Shown piece after piece: positions 1-9,447 of a DNA stretch of 56,507 nucleotides; within the stretch, counting starts at the first letter, position 1; the number at the start of each line of letters is the position of its first letter. The DNA is from an uncultured Oscillospiraceae bacterium (lineage in GTDB: Bacteria; Bacillota; Clostridia; Oscillospirales; Ruminococcaceae). The position numbers and the translations under genes were made by a program. The stretch lies in contig UQGL01000015.1 of assembly GCA_900540595.1 (NCBI GenBank), forward strand, positions 1 to 56,507, given 5' to 3'. Below the pieces are notes generated by a model. It was not told the DNA's origin, made no database searches, and saw only the letters and a program-made list of their open reading frames with translations.

Positions 1-2636
1 AGGGCCGCTTCCGCCAGAACCTGCTGGGCAAGCGTGTTGACTACTCCGGCCGTTCCGTTATCGTCGTCGGCCCCGAGCTGAAGATGTATCAGTGCGGCCT
101 GCCCAAGGAGATGGCCCTCGAGCTGTTCAAGCCCTTCGTCATGAAGGACCTGGTCGAGAAGGAGAAGGCCAACAACATCAAGTCCGCCCGCAAGATGGTC
201 GAGCGTGCCCGCCCCGAGGTCTGGGATTCTCTCGAGACCGTCATCAAGGGCCACCCCGTCCTGCTGAACCGTGCGCCTACGCTGCACCGTCTGGGCATTC
301 AGGCCTTTGAGCCTGTTCTGGTCGAGGGCCGTGCCATCAAGCTGCACCCCCTGGTCTGCACCCCCTTCAACGCTGACTTTGACGGCGACCAGATGGCCGT
401 CCATCTGCCCCTGTCCACCGAGGCCCAGCGCGAAGCCAAGATGCTGATGCTGGCCTCCGGCAACCTGCTGAAGCCCTCTGACGGCGAGCCCGTCACCGTG
501 CCCACGCAGGATATGATTCTGGGCAGCTACTACCTGACCCTCGTCAACCCCGACGATAAGGGCCACGGCAAGGTCTTCCGCGATGAGGCCGAGGCCATGA
601 TGGCGTACTCCGAGGGTCTGATCACCCTGCAGGCACCCATCAAGGTGCGCCGCACCATGACCTTTGACGGCGTGGAGGAGACCGGTCTGGTCGATACCAC
701 GATGGGCCAGATCATCTTCAACAACCCGATCCCGCAAGATCTGGGCTATGTCGACCGTACCGACCCGGCTACGAAGTTCGACTATGAGATGAACCCCCGC
801 ACGCTGAAGATCGCTTCCGGCGGCAAGAGCGACAAGCTGACGAAGAAGGGTCTGCCCGACATCATCAGCCGCTGCCTGACCAAGCACGGCACCAAGACCT
901 GCGCCATGATGCTGGATCAGATCAAGGCACAGGGCTACAAGTACTCCACCCTGTCCGCCATCACGGTCGCCGTTCCCGATGCTATCATGCCCGAGGAAAA
1001 GCCCGCTATTCTGGCTGCTGCCGATAAGAAGATCGAGAAGGTCATGAAGAACTTCAACCGTGGCCTGATCTCCGATGAGGAGCGCTACCGCAAGACCGTT
1101 GAGATCTGGCAGGCCGCCACCGAGGAAGTCTCCGATGCTCTGAGCGACAACCTGAAGAAGAACCACCAGCGCAACCCCATCTATATGATGTCCGATTCCG
1201 GTGCCCGTGGTTCTATGGACCAGATCAAGCAGCTGGCCGGTATGCGCGGCCTGCTGGCCAACACGGCCGGCAAGACGCTGGAAATGCCTATCCGCGCCAA
1301 CTACCGTGAAGGCCTGAATATTCTGGAATACTTCATCTCCTCTCGAGGCGCCCGTAAGGGTCTGGCCGATACCGCTCTGCGTACTGCGGACTCTGGTTAT
1401 CTGACCCGCCGTCTGGTCGATGTCTCTCAGGAGGTCATCATCCGCGAGGAGGACTGCCACGCGACCGAGGGCATCTGGGTCCGCGAGATCAGCGAGGGCA
1501 ACTCCGTTGTCGAGAGCTTCAAGGAGCGTCTGAACGGCCGTTACTCCCTGCATGATGTGCACGATCCCGCCACGGGTGAACTGCTCGTCAGCAAGGATAA
1601 GATGATGGATATGTTTGACGCCGAGAAGGTCGTCAACGCCGGCATCACCGAGCTGGAGATCCGCTCCGTCATGACCTGCCGCGCCCATGTGGGCGTCTGC
1701 GCACGCTGCTACGGCTCCAACATGTCCAACGGCCAGTGCGTCAAGGTCGGTGAGTCTGTCGGCATCATCGCCGCTGAGTCCATCGGCGAGCCCGGCACCC
1801 AGCTGACCATGCGTACCTTCCATACCGGCGGTATCGCATCGGCCGAAGATATCACACAGGGTCTTCCCCGTGTTGAGGAACTGTTTGAGAGCCGCCGCCC
1901 GAAGGCGATGGCCATCATGTCCGAGATCGCCGGTACCGTCCACATTGACGATACCAAAAAGACCCGCCATGCCGAGATCAACGGCGTGGACGAGAACGGC
2001 GCACCCATCACCAAGAGCTACCTGATCCCCTTCGGTCAGCGTCTCAAGGTCATGGAGGGCGATGAGGTCGCCAAGGGCGCACTGCTGACCGAGGGCCATG
2101 CCTACCCGCAGGATATTCTGGCGATTCAGGGCGCTATCGCCACCCAGAACTACCTGATCAGCGAGGTCCAGAAGGTCTACCGTCTGCAGGGCGTTGACAT
2201 CAACGATAAGCATATCGAGGTCATCGTCCGCCAGATGATGCGCAAGGTCCGTATCGAGGATTCCGGCTCCAGCGACTTTATCATGGGCAGCATCGTGAAC
2301 CGCCGCGATGTCATGATCAAGAACGAGGAGATTCAGTCCCGCATTGATGCCGGTGAGACCGATCTGAAGCTGGTTCAGGCCAGCCAGGTCCTGCTGGGCA
2401 TCACCAAGTCCAGCCTGGCTACCGACTCCTTCCTGTCCGCTGCGTCCTTCCAGGAGACCACCCGTGTCCTGACCGAGGCTGCCATCAAGGGCAAGGTTGA
2501 CCCGCTGGCCGGCCTGAAGGAGAATGTCATCATCGGTAAGCTCATCCCCGCCGGCACTGGTCTGCCGGAGGTCGAGGAGGAGCTTGTGCAGGCGGAGATC
2601 GCCCGCGATGCCGCTGAGGCTGCTTACGACCACTAA
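1..2636 (+). CDS. rpoC: DNA-directed RNA polymerase subunit beta' (5'-truncated)
   Basis: Catalytic largest subunit of RNA polymerase; it assembles with beta, alpha and omega in the cytoplasm. The window cuts off the 5' end: the open frame runs in from base 3 with [18 protein letters not shown], so the first visible ATG (base 84) is internal and not a start. The absolutely conserved [12 protein letters not shown] motif, whose Asp residues hold the catalytic Mg2+, is encoded near 367-405. Downstream are the bridge-helix/trigger-loop region with [16 protein letters not shown] and a cysteine cluster (CRAH..CARCYG) that matches the second zinc site of beta'. The gene ends in an acidic Ala/Glu tail and is followed at once by a strong terminator. 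In many Firmicutes rpoC is followed closely by rpsL; here about 3.5 kb of other genes intervene. Identity is certain; only the missing N-terminal part limits the annotation. Confidence 0.98.
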   Translation, partial: GRFRQNLLGKRVDYSGRSVIVVGPELKMYQCGLPKEMALELFKPFVMKDLVEKEKANNIKSARKMVERARPEVWDSLETVIKGHPVLLNRAPTLHRLGIQAFEPVLVEGRAIKLHPLVCTPFNADFDGDQMAVHLPLSTEAQREAKMLMLASGNLLKPSDGEPVTVPTQDMILGSYYLTLVNPDDKGHGKVFRDEAEAMMAYSEGLITLQAPIKVRRTMTFDGVEETGLVDTTMGQIIFNNPIPQDLGYVDRTDPATKFDYEMNPRTLKIASGGKSDKLTKKGLPDIISRCLTKHGTKTCAMMLDQIKAQGYKYSTLSAITVAVPDAIMPEEKPAILAAADKKIEKVMKNFNRGLISDEERYRKTVEIWQAATEEVSDALSDNLKKNHQRNPIYMMSDSGARGSMDQIKQLAGMRGLLANTAGKTLEMPIRANYREGLNILEYFISSRGARKGLADTALRTADSGYLTRRLVDVSQEVIIREEDCHATEGIWVREISEGNSVVESFKERLNGRYSLHDVHDPATGELLVSKDKMMDMFDAEKVVNAGITELEIRSVMTCRAHVGVCARCYGSNMSNGQCVKVGESVGIIAAESIGEPGTQLTMRTFHTGGIASAEDITQGLPRVEELFESRRPKAMAIMSEIAGTVHIDDTKKTRHAEINGVDENGAPITKSYLIPFGQRLKVMEGDEVAKGALLTEGHAYPQDILAIQGAIATQNYLISEVQKVYRLQGVDINDKHIEVIVRQMMRKVRIEDSGSSDFIMGSIVNRRDVMIKNEEIQSRIDAGETDLKLVQASQVLLGITKSSLATDSFLSAASFQETTRVLTEAAIKGKVDPLAGLKENVIIGKLIPAGTGLPEVEEELVQAEIARDAAEAAYDH

Positions 2637-2648
2637 ATAAACCGCAAA

Positions 2649-2681
2649 GGATTCCCGCCGCCACGGCGGGAATCCTTTTTT
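2649..2681 (+). terminator. Rho-independent terminator of the rpoC unit
   Basis: A perfect 12-bp stem (GGATTCCCGCCG with CGGCGGGAATCC) and a CCA loop are followed by six T. It starts 12 nt after the rpoC stop codon and should end the rpoBC transcript. Confidence 0.93.
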
Positions 2682-2696
2682 GCATACCGTCCGTGA

Positions 2697-2725
2697 TTGA
2701 CACACACACGCAGGCGGGTTATAAT
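2697..2725 (+). promoter_or_regulatory. Consensus sigma-A promoter for the Spx/ArsC-like gene
   Basis: TTGACA and TATAAT, both perfect consensus, are separated by 17 bp. The box pair lies 30 bp upstream of the ATG, after the rpoC terminator, so the small gene is an independent and potentially strongly expressed unit. Confidence 0.88.
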
Positions 2726-2754
2726 GAATAGACAAAGCAAAGGGGAGTGAAACT

Positions 2755-3105
2755 ATGCTGTTCCTGCAGTATCCGCCGTGTTCCACATGCCAGAAAGCTA
2801 AAAAGTGGCTGGATGAACACGGCATTGTCTACACCGCCCGCCATATTAAAGAGGAAAACCCTACCGCTGACGAGCTGCGGGCATGGATCGCTGCGAGCGG
2901 CCTGCCCATCAAGCGGTTCTTTAACACGAACGGCCTTGTCTACAAAAATCTGGGCCTTAAAGATAAGCTGCCCGCTATGAGCGAGGAGGAGCAGATCGCC
3001 CTGCTGGCCTCGGACGGTATGCTGGTCAAGCGCCCGCTGCTGGTGGCAGATGATTTCGTCCTGCCCGGATTCAAGCCTGCTGAGTGGGAAAAGGCTCTTC
3101 TGTGA
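2755..3105 (+). CDS. ArsC/Spx-family thioredoxin-fold protein
   Basis: A 116-residue member of the ArsC/Spx/MgsR superfamily. The N-terminus carries a CSTC motif (Cys9 and Cys12, a CxxC redox switch), followed by the family sequence KAKKWLDEHG and a C-terminal block with KRPLLV, typical of the fold. Spx proteins use the CxxC switch to bind RNA polymerase alpha under thiol stress, whereas arsenate reductases use the first Cys to reduce arsenate; sequence alone does not decide. No arsenic genes lie nearby and the gene follows rpoC, so an Spx/YffB-like role is slightly favoured, but this is inference. The start is supported by a purine-rich SD (AAAGGGGAG) 7-8 nt upstream and by the consensus promoter in front. 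Confidence 0.85.
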   Translation: MLFLQYPPCSTCQKAKKWLDEHGIVYTARHIKEENPTADELRAWIAASGLPIKRFFNTNGLVYKNLGLKDKLPAMSEEEQIALLASDGMLVKRPLLVADDFVLPGFKPAEWEKALL

Positions 3106-3108
3106 CCT

Positions 3109-3230
3109 GTAGGGGCGGACATTGCCCGCGCGCGGAACCCGACGCTTGCCGCAAGTTTCCGGGCGGATATGGAATCCGCCCCTGCCTTGCCGTTGCCGCG
3201 CACTGCGGGCGAACAATGCTCGCCCTGCAT
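3109..3230. repeat. Family A structured intergenic repeat, 77-nt unit plus half unit
   Basis: A unit running from GTAGGGGC to GCCCCTGC (3109-3185) contains a left arm with GCGGACATTGCCCGC and a right palindrome (GGCGGAT with ATCCGCC, 3162-3180). A partial second unit follows with GGGCGA paired to TCGCCC (3207-3226). It fills most of the gap between the Spx-like gene and pepF. Confidence 0.75.
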
Positions 3231-3267
3231 CCTCTGCATAATAAAATTTTTTAATAAGGAGAACACA

Positions 3268-5070
3268 ATGGCTGAAATTTTGAAAGACCGCAGTGAGCTG
3301 GACCCGCAGTTTCAGTGGGATCTGACGCCGATGTATGAAAGCGACGCTGCATGGGAGGCTGCGCTGGAAAGTCTGGATGCTGACATCGAGAGTCTGTCTG
3401 CCTTTGCAGGCAAGCTGAGCGATGCCGTCACGATCGGGGCTTATCTCGATGCCTCCACCGAGGTGAGCCGCAAGGTGGAGCGCCTCTATTGCTATGCCTC
3501 GCAGCGCCACGATGAGGACACCCGCGATAACGCCGCCCAGAGCATGTATGCCCGTGTCGGCAGCAAATATGTCAAGATGGTCACGGCGCTGTCCTTCGCC
3601 CAGCCCGAAATCCTGAGCCTGCCCGAGGACAAGCTGGCGGCCATCGTCAACGATCCCGCAGTCGCAGAGTACAAATTCAATCTGGAGGACCTGCTGCGCA
3701 GCAAGGCACACACCCTAACCAAGGCCGAGGAAAAGCTGCTGGCCAGCTTCGGCGAGGTCATGTCCGCGCCGTCTGAGATCTACCACAATCTCGAGGATGC
3801 CGACATGGTGTTCGATGCAGTCAAGAACGGGGAGGGGGAGACCGTGGAGGTCACCGGCTCCAACTTTGTGCCGCTTGAGATGAGCACCGACCGCACCCTG
3901 CGCGAGAATGCCTTCCACAGCTACTACAAGAGCTATCGCCAGCACATCAACACCTTTGCTGCGTCCTACTCCGGCGCTGTCAAGGCAGCGGCAGCCGAGG
4001 CCGCAGCCCGCAGCTATCCGTCCTCCCGTGCTATGTCGATGGCGGGGGAAAATGTGCCGGTTGAGGTCTACGACAATCTGGTCGCAACGGTGCGCAAGCA
4101 CATGCCGGCCATGCACCGCTATGTCCGCCTGCGCAAAAAGATGCTGGGTGTGGACGCGCTGCACTTCTACGATGTCTATGCACCGCTGGTCGGCGATCTG
4201 AAAAAGACCTACAGCTATGAGACGGCACAGCAGATGGTGCTGAAGGCAGTCGCACCGCTGGGGGAGGACTATCAGGAGACTGTCCGCAAGGCTTACGCCG
4301 AGCGCTGGATCGATGTCTACCCCAACCGCGGCAAGCGCGGCGGCGCTTACTCCGGCGGCTGCTATGACTCCAACCCCTATATCCTGCTCAACTTCAGCGG
4401 TACGCTGGACAGCGTTTCCACGCTGGCGCATGAGATGGGCCACACCATCCACAGCTGGCGCTCCCGCCAGCATCAGCCGCCGCAGTACGCGGACTATACC
4501 CTCTTTGTGGCGGAGGTTGCCTCCACCGTCAACGAAAACCTGCTCATCGAGCAGCTGCTCCAGAACGAGAATGACCCCCAGACCCGCCTCTATCTGCTGA
4601 ACCAGTACCTCGAGAACTTCAAGGGGACCGTTTACCGCCAGACGATGTTTGCTGAATTTGAGCGCGAGGCACATGCGATGGTCGAGCGCGGCGAGGCGCT
4701 GAACGCCGCCGCCCTGAACGAGCTGTACAAGCGTCTGGTCATGGATTACTTCGGCGAGGATATGGTCATTGATGAGGAGATCCAGTATGAGTGGGCCCGC
4801 ATCCCGCACTTCTACCGTCCCTTCTATGTCTATAAGTATGCGACCGGCTACTCCACGGCAGTGGCACTGTCCGAGGGTATTTTGAAGGAGGGCGAGCCTG
4901 CCGTCAAGCGCTACAAGGAGTTCCTGTCGATGGGCGGCAGCGCCTATCCGCTGGATGAGCTGCGCCATGCTGGCGTGGATCTGGCCACCCCTGCGCCGGT
5001 CGATGCGGCTCTTGAGAAGTTTGAGCGCATTCTGGATGACGCCGAGGCAACACTGGCGAAGCTGCAGTAA
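3268..5070 (+). CDS. pepF: Oligoendopeptidase F (M3 metallopeptidase)
   Basis: Cytoplasmic zinc peptidase that cuts short peptides, typically 5-17 residues. The 600-residue product matches the usual PepF length. The HExxH zinc motif is HEMGH at residues 388-392, preceded by STLA as is normal for family M3, and the third ligand region (ANENLLIEQL-like, here STVNENLLIEQLL) follows. The start chosen is the ATG after AAGGAG at 3256-3261. An open frame continues upstream to 3169 but that stretch is repeat DNA, so it is not coding. It has no partner genes; it sits between a repeat block and a convergent secreted-protein gene. Confidence 0.95.
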   Translation: MAEILKDRSELDPQFQWDLTPMYESDAAWEAALESLDADIESLSAFAGKLSDAVTIGAYLDASTEVSRKVERLYCYASQRHDEDTRDNAAQSMYARVGSKYVKMVTALSFAQPEILSLPEDKLAAIVNDPAVAEYKFNLEDLLRSKAHTLTKAEEKLLASFGEVMSAPSEIYHNLEDADMVFDAVKNGEGETVEVTGSNFVPLEMSTDRTLRENAFHSYYKSYRQHINTFAASYSGAVKAAAAEAAARSYPSSRAMSMAGENVPVEVYDNLVATVRKHMPAMHRYVRLRKKMLGVDALHFYDVYAPLVGDLKKTYSYETAQQMVLKAVAPLGEDYQETVRKAYAERWIDVYPNRGKRGGAYSGGCYDSNPYILLNFSGTLDSVSTLAHEMGHTIHSWRSRQHQPPQYADYTLFVAEVASTVNENLLIEQLLQNENDPQTRLYLLNQYLENFKGTVYRQTMFAEFEREAHAMVERGEALNAAALNELYKRLVMDYFGEDMVIDEEIQYEWARIPHFYRPFYVYKYATGYSTAVALSEGILKEGEPAVKRYKEFLSMGGSAYPLDELRHAGVDLATPAPVDAALEKFERILDDAEATLAKLQ

Positions 5071-5096
5071 GCCTGTCCCTGCAACCGGGTAGAGAT

Positions 5097-5182
5097 GCGG
5101 GGACCGCACATGTGCGGCCCGCAACCCTCCGGCAGGCGCCTGTTCACCTTACATGAGCGGGCCGGGCATGCCCGGCCCCCAC
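5097..5182. repeat. Family A structured repeat, 86-nt unit
   Basis: Left arm GGACCGCACATGTGCGGCCC and right arm GGGCCGGGCATGCCCGGCCC are both CATG-centred palindromes, joined by about 38 nt of spacer. The outer ends are slightly degenerate relative to the GTAGGGGC/GCCCCTAC consensus. It lies between convergent genes. Confidence 0.8.
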
Positions 5183-5199
5183 AGACGCAATACACCAAA

Positions 5200-5230
5200 A
5201 AGAGGAGCGCCCTCCGCGGGCGCTCCTCTT
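5200..5230 (-). terminator. Terminator between pepF and the secreted Ala-rich protein gene
   Basis: A 13-bp perfect stem (AAGAGGAGCGCCC with GGGCGCTCCTCTT) has a 5-nt loop. Read on the minus strand it is followed by TTTGG, and read on the plus strand by TTAATAA. It sits 20 nt past the minus-strand stop codon and may act in both directions. Confidence 0.8.
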
Positions 5231-5249
5231 TAATAATAGGTATGCGATG

Positions 5250-5696
5250 TTACTTGCCCAGAACTGCCTTGATGTAGGCGGCCTCACGGGCTGCAATCTG
5301 ATCCTGATATGCCTTTACGGCTTTGGCGTAGGCGGCCTCACGCTGATCGGCGGAAGCCTGCGCGGCCTTGCCGGCGGCAATTACGGCGGCTACTCTGGCG
5401 TCAGCCTGAGCCTGTGCGGCTTTTCCTGCGGCGATAACGGCAAGGCACTCCGCATCGGCTTTTGCCTGTGCGGCCCTGGCGGCCTTCAGGATCGCGGCGC
5501 TGTCGGCGTCAGCCTTTGCCTTTGCGTTTTTAGAGTAGGCATCGACAGCGGCCACATAAGCGGCTTCCTTGGCTGCAATCTGCGCCTGATAGGCCTTGAC
5601 TGCGGCGATGTAATCGCTGTTTGCGTCTGCAAAAACAGGTACAGCGAATGCGGATACCATGCACAGGGAAATGAGAACGGCTAGCAGTTTTTTCAT
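5250..5696 (-). CDS. Secreted alanine-rich repeat protein
   Basis: A 148-residue exported protein of unknown function. Residues 1-23 are a classic signal peptide (two Lys, a hydrophobic core, then PVFA before Asp24). The mature part is almost entirely Ala, Lys, Gln, Asp and Glu in repeated blocks of roughly 15-18 residues. AAKEAAYVAAVDAY and AAREAAYIKAVLG are diverged copies, and VIAAGKAAQA occurs twice nearly unchanged. The composition predicts a long helical, possibly coiled-coil rod. The start was set at the MKKLL methionine because AGGAGG lies at 5703-5708, inside the longer open frame; the upstream ATG would sit on its own SD. There is no sortase signal or transmembrane anchor. A surface-associated or secreted structural role is a guess. 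Confidence 0.75.
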   Translation of the reverse strand: MKKLLAVLISLCMVSAFAVPVFADANSDYIAAVKAYQAQIAAKEAAYVAAVDAYSKNAKAKADADSAAILKAARAAQAKADAECLAVIAAGKAAQAQADARVAAVIAAGKAAQASADQREAAYAKAVKAYQDQIAAREAAYIKAVLGK

Positions 5697-5769
5697 TGTC
5701 AATACCTCCTTGAATTTCATGCTGAATAAAGGTTTTCGGCAGGCTCATCATTACCTTGCCTGTAATTAT

Positions 5770-5798
5770 AGTATAACAAAAACCCGCGCTCGGTGCAA
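5770..5798 (-). promoter_or_regulatory. Promoter for the secreted Ala-rich protein
   Basis: On the minus strand TTGCAC (5798-5793) and TATACT (5775-5770) are 17 bp apart, about 75 bp upstream of the start codon. A second TATAAT-like hexamer overlaps just downstream. Confidence 0.6.
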
Positions 5799-5947
5799 TA
5801 AAAACCGTATTGTCATTCCTACGATTCTTTCGGACAAAAATTGTGAAATATGTATAAAAATGTCTGAATTATGGACAAAAGATGCTGCTTTGGCGCATTG
5901 CATCGGGAAAAGCCGTGTGTACCGCTGTCGGATCATCGGTGTGCAAA

Positions 5948-5982
5948 GCCTTCCAAAAGCAGGCTGCAGTCCTGCGGAAGGC
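5948..5982. other. Unexplained hairpin in the rpsL upstream region
   Basis: GCCTTCC pairs with GGAAGGC, and inside it GCAGG pairs with CCTGC; an AAAA bulge sits on one side and the loop is CTGCAGT. No T-run follows on either strand, so it is not an obvious terminator. It lies in the 485-nt gap between the secreted protein gene and rpsL; no gene was found in that gap. Confidence 0.4.
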
Positions 5983-6062
5983 GGCAAAAACAGGTGGTTG
6001 GCTTTGAAAAAATAAAATTCTCTGTATTGCACGATTTTTTCAAGATTTTTTTGGCAATACTC

Positions 6063-6094
6063 TTGACAATTCGGTCGGAATACTGTAATATAAT
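6063..6094 (+). promoter_or_regulatory. Promoter of the rpsL-rpsG-fusA unit
   Basis: TTGACA at 6063-6068 is followed by overlapping -10 candidates, TAATAT (17-bp spacing) and TATAAT (20-bp spacing). It leaves a leader of roughly 80 nt before rpsL. Confidence 0.75.
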
Positions 6095-6181
6095 CATTGC
6101 GTGAGTTGCGGGGAATAGTGCGGCCTAAAGGTCGCAGCAACCGCAAAAAGCGCGTCAATAAGTGAAGAAAGGAGAAAAGAA

Positions 6182-6607
6182 ATGCCTACTTTTAACCAGC
6201 TCGTGCGCAAAGGCCGTGAGGTCCTGGTCAAAAAGAGCACTGCACCCGCCCTTCTGAAGAGCTACAACTCCCAGAAAAAGGAGTACACCAACCTGAACAG
6301 CCCGCAGAAGCGTGGTGTCTGCACTGCTGTGCGTACCATGACCCCCAAGAAGCCCAACTCTGCTCTGCGTAAAGTTGCCCGTGTCCGCCTGACGAATGGT
6401 ATCGAGGTCACCTCTTACATTCCCGGTATCGGCCATAACCTGCAGGAGCACAGCGTTGTTCTGATCCGTGGCGGTCGTGTCAAGGATCTGCCCGGTGTCC
6501 GTTACCACATCATCCGTGGTACTCTGGATACGCAGGGTGTTGCGAACCGTAATCAGGCCCGCAGCAAATACGGTGCTAAGCGCCCCAAGGCCGGTGCCAA
6601 GAAGTAA
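6182..6607 (+). CDS. rpsL: 30S ribosomal protein S12
   Basis: Decoding-centre protein of the small ribosomal subunit, 141 residues. The hallmark [20 protein letters not shown] and [26 protein letters not shown] blocks are intact. The two lysines whose substitution gives streptomycin resistance (E. coli K42/K43 and K87/K88, in PKKPNS and VKDLPG) are both Lys, so the sequence is of the sensitive type. A GGAG SD lies 8 nt before the ATG. It is the first gene of the str cluster and 110 nt separate it from rpsG. Confidence 0.98.
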   Translation: MPTFNQLVRKGREVLVKKSTAPALLKSYNSQKKEYTNLNSPQKRGVCTAVRTMTPKKPNSALRKVARVRLTNGIEVTSYIPGIGHNLQEHSVVLIRGGRVKDLPGVRYHIIRGTLDTQGVANRNQARSKYGAKRPKAGAKK

Positions 6608-6717
6608 GGAAACATCTTTTCGCCATAAAATAGGCCAACGCCTTTTTTGTGGCACAACGGGAGTTTCTTAACTTTCGAGTACCGATGATATCATTCTATG
6701 TGAAGGAGGGAAGAAAG

Positions 6718-7188
6718 ATGCCCAGAAGAGGTAATGTCGCAAAACGCGAAGTTCTGGCCGATCCTATTTACAATTCCAAGGTTGTCACCCGTCTGGTCAA
6801 CTACATCATGCTGGATGGCAAGAAAGGTGTTGCTCAGGAGATCGTTTACGATGCATTCAACATCGTGAAGGAGAAGACCGGCAACGACCCGCTCGATATG
6901 TTCGAGAAGGCTATGGAGAACATCATGCCTAACCTCGAGTGCAAGACCCGCCGTGTCGGCGGCGCTAACTACCAGGTCCCCCTGGAGGTCAGCCCTGCCC
7001 GCCGCGAGACGCTCGGCCTGCGCTGGCTGACCGCTTACAGCCGCGCCCGCGGCGAGAAGACCATGTCTGCTCGTCTGGCCGCTGAGATCATCGACGCCAC
7101 CAACGGTGTCGGCGGTTCCGTCAAGAAGCGCGAGGATACGCACAAGATGGCCGAGGCCAACAAGGCTTTTGCCCACTATCGTTATTGA
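6718..7188 (+). CDS. rpsG: 30S ribosomal protein S7
   Basis: Head-domain protein of the 30S subunit that nucleates folding of the 3' domain of 16S rRNA. The product has 156 residues, the normal length, starting [21 protein letters not shown] is 7 nt upstream. An in-frame ATG at 6649 exists but lies in the rpsL-rpsG spacer and lacks S7 homology. Conserved C-terminal [15 protein letters not shown] is present. It is the second gene of the str cluster and fusA follows after 25 nt. Confidence 0.98.
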   Translation: MPRRGNVAKREVLADPIYNSKVVTRLVNYIMLDGKKGVAQEIVYDAFNIVKEKTGNDPLDMFEKAMENIMPNLECKTRRVGGANYQVPLEVSPARRETLGLRWLTAYSRARGEKTMSARLAAEIIDATNGVGGSVKKREDTHKMAEANKAFAHYRY

Positions 7189-7213
7189 TAAGCTGTCTGA
7201 GGAGGTTTAAGCC

Positions 7214-9340
7214 ATGGCTACGCCGAGAGATGTATCTCTGCAAATGACCCGTAACATCGGTATCATGGCCCACATCGACGCAGGTAAGACCACCACCACC
7301 GAGCGCATCCTGTACTACACCGGTATTAACCATAAGATCGGTGAAGTTCATGACGGCGCTGCCACGATGGACTGGATGGAACAGGAGCAGGAGCGTGGTA
7401 TCACTATCACCTCTGCTGCTACCACCTGCTATTGGAGCCATACCGAGACTCAGCACGATCCGGCTCTCTTCAAGAAGAACCGTCATCGTATCAACATCAT
7501 CGACACCCCGGGCCACGTTGACTTCACTGTTGAGGTTCAGCGTTCCCTGCGCGTTCTGGACGGCTCTGTTACCGTTCTGGCCGCCAAGGGTGGCGTTGAG
7601 CCGCAGTCTGAGACCGTTTGGCGTCAGGCTGACGAGTACAAGGTTCCCCGCATGGTCTACGTCAACAAGATGGATACCATGGGTGCCGATTTCTACCGCT
7701 GCGTTCAGATGCTCCATGATCGTCTGCACGCCAACGGTGTGCCCATCCAGCTGCCTGTTGGTCAGGAGGATACTTTCAAGGGTATCATCGACCTGATCGA
7801 TATGCAGGCTGACATCTACTATGATGACATGGGCAATGATGTCCGCGTTGAGCCTATTCCTGAGGATATGCAGGAGAAGGCTCAGGAGTACCATGACAAG
7901 CTGATCGAGGCTGTTGCCGAGACCGACGAAGAGCTGATGATGAAGTACCTGGACGGCGAAGAGCTGACCAAGGAAGAAATCAAGGCGGCTCTGCGTAAGG
8001 CTACCATCTCTAACGAGATCGTTCCCGTTGTCTGCGGCTCCTCCTACAAGAACCGCGGCGTTCAGAAGCTGCTGGATGCCATTGTTGACTACATGCCGGC
8101 TCCTACCGACGTTGCAGCCATCAAGGGCACCAACCCCGAGACCGGCGAGGAGGAGGATCGTATCTCCTCCGACGACCAGCCTTTCGCAGCTCTGGCCTTC
8201 AAGATCATGACTGACCCGTATGTCGGTAAGCTCTGCTTCTTCCGTGTGTACTCCGGTACGCTGGACGCAGGCACCACCGTCTACAACTCTGTCAAGGATA
8301 ACAACGAGCGTATCGGCCGTATCCTGCAGATGCACGCCAACAACCGTAAGGACATCGACACCGTTTACGCGGGCGATATTGCGGCTGCTGTCGGCCTGAA
8401 GAATACCACCACCGGTGACACGCTGTGCGACGAGAAGCACCCCATCATTCTGGAGTCCATGAACTTCCCGGAGCCGGTTATCCGCGTTGCTATCGAGCCC
8501 AAGACCAAGGCTGGCTCCGAGAAGATGGGCATTGCTCTGGCAAAGCTCGCTGAGGAGGATCCGACCTTCCGTACCTGGACCGATGAAGAGACCGGTCAGA
8601 CCATCATCGCCGGCATGGGCGAGCTCCATCTGGAGATCATCGTTGACCGTCTGCTGCGCGAGTTCAAGGTCGAGGCTAATGTTGGCGCTCCGCAGGTTGC
8701 TTACCGCGAAACCATTCGCAAGGAAGCCAATCAGGAGACCAAGTACGCCCGCCAGTCCGGCGGTAAGGGCCAGTATGGTCACGTCAAGATCAAGCTGGAG
8801 CCCAACCCCGGCAAGGGTTATGAGTTCGTCAACGGTGTCGTTGGCGGCGCTATCCCGAAGGAATATATCCCCGCTGTTGACAACGGTATTCAGGGCGCTA
8901 TGAAGGCGGGTGTTCTCGCCGGTTATCCCGTCGTGGATGTCAAGGTCACCCTGTGGGATGGTTCTTATCATGAGGTCGACTCCTCTGAAATGGCGTTCTC
9001 CATCGCCGGTTCTATGGCATTCAAGGAAGCCATGAAGAAGTGCGATCCCGTCATCATGGAGCCCATCATGAAGGTCAATGTTATCGTGCCTGATGAGTAC
9101 ATGGGCAACGTTATCGGCGACCTGAACAGCCGTCGCGGCCAGATCAACAATCAGGAGTCCGAGGGTGGCACGGCTCGTGTTACTGCTCTGGTTCCTCTGT
9201 CCGAGATGTTCGGTTATGCTACCGACCTGCGCTCCAAGACGCAGGGTCGTGGCCAGTACTCCATGGAGCCTGATGAGTATCAGCAGGTTCCCAAGAGTGT
9301 TGCCGACAAGATCATGGCCGACCGCGCTCACAAAGCCTGA
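7214..9340 (+). CDS. fusA: Elongation factor G
   Basis: Translocation GTPase, 708 residues, acting on the ribosome after peptide-bond formation and with RRF in recycling. The G1 motif [14 protein letters not shown]2 region [12 protein letters not shown]3 DTPGHVDF and G4 NKMD are all present in the N-terminal 160 residues. Domains II-V follow at full length, including the domain IV segment [18 protein letters not shown] lies before the ATG. It is the third gene of the str unit. A 730-residue open frame on the opposite strand is only a codon-bias shadow. Confidence 0.98.
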   Translation: MATPRDVSLQMTRNIGIMAHIDAGKTTTTERILYYTGINHKIGEVHDGAATMDWMEQEQERGITITSAATTCYWSHTETQHDPALFKKNRHRINIIDTPGHVDFTVEVQRSLRVLDGSVTVLAAKGGVEPQSETVWRQADEYKVPRMVYVNKMDTMGADFYRCVQMLHDRLHANGVPIQLPVGQEDTFKGIIDLIDMQADIYYDDMGNDVRVEPIPEDMQEKAQEYHDKLIEAVAETDEELMMKYLDGEELTKEEIKAALRKATISNEIVPVVCGSSYKNRGVQKLLDAIVDYMPAPTDVAAIKGTNPETGEEEDRISSDDQPFAALAFKIMTDPYVGKLCFFRVYSGTLDAGTTVYNSVKDNNERIGRILQMHANNRKDIDTVYAGDIAAAVGLKNTTTGDTLCDEKHPIILESMNFPEPVIRVAIEPKTKAGSEKMGIALAKLAEEDPTFRTWTDEETGQTIIAGMGELHLEIIVDRLLREFKVEANVGAPQVAYRETIRKEANQETKYARQSGGKGQYGHVKIKLEPNPGKGYEFVNGVVGGAIPKEYIPAVDNGIQGAMKAGVLAGYPVVDVKVTLWDGSYHEVDSSEMAFSIAGSMAFKEAMKKCDPVIMEPIMKVNVIVPDEYMGNVIGDLNSRRGQINNQESEGGTARVTALVPLSEMFGYATDLRSKTQGRGQYSMEPDEYQQVPKSVADKIMADRAHKA

Positions 9341-9369
9341 TTTTATAAGTCATACTTTATAAAATAGAC

Positions 9370-9398
9370 TTGCTTTTTCTCTTTAAATTTTGTATGAT
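9370..9398 (+). promoter_or_regulatory. Promoter of tuf
   Basis: TTGCTT and TATGAT, 17 bp apart, lie in the 107-nt AT-rich gap after fusA, giving tuf its own transcription in addition to possible readthrough. No terminator was seen between fusA and tuf. Confidence 0.65.
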
Positions 9399-9447
9399 AG
9401 TCTTACGCAAGACTACCAAATGTTTTAATTAAAGGAGGACACTTCCA

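Noticed and set aside
2755..3105. Arsenic-resistance arsenate reductase call for the small CxxC protein
   Set aside because: No ars genes are nearby and the CSTC motif fits Spx-like proteins as well; only the superfamily is claimed.
7121..9331. Long minus-strand ORF opposite fusA
   Set aside because: No recognisable domain; it mirrors the fusA reading frame and results from G/C-rich codon bias.
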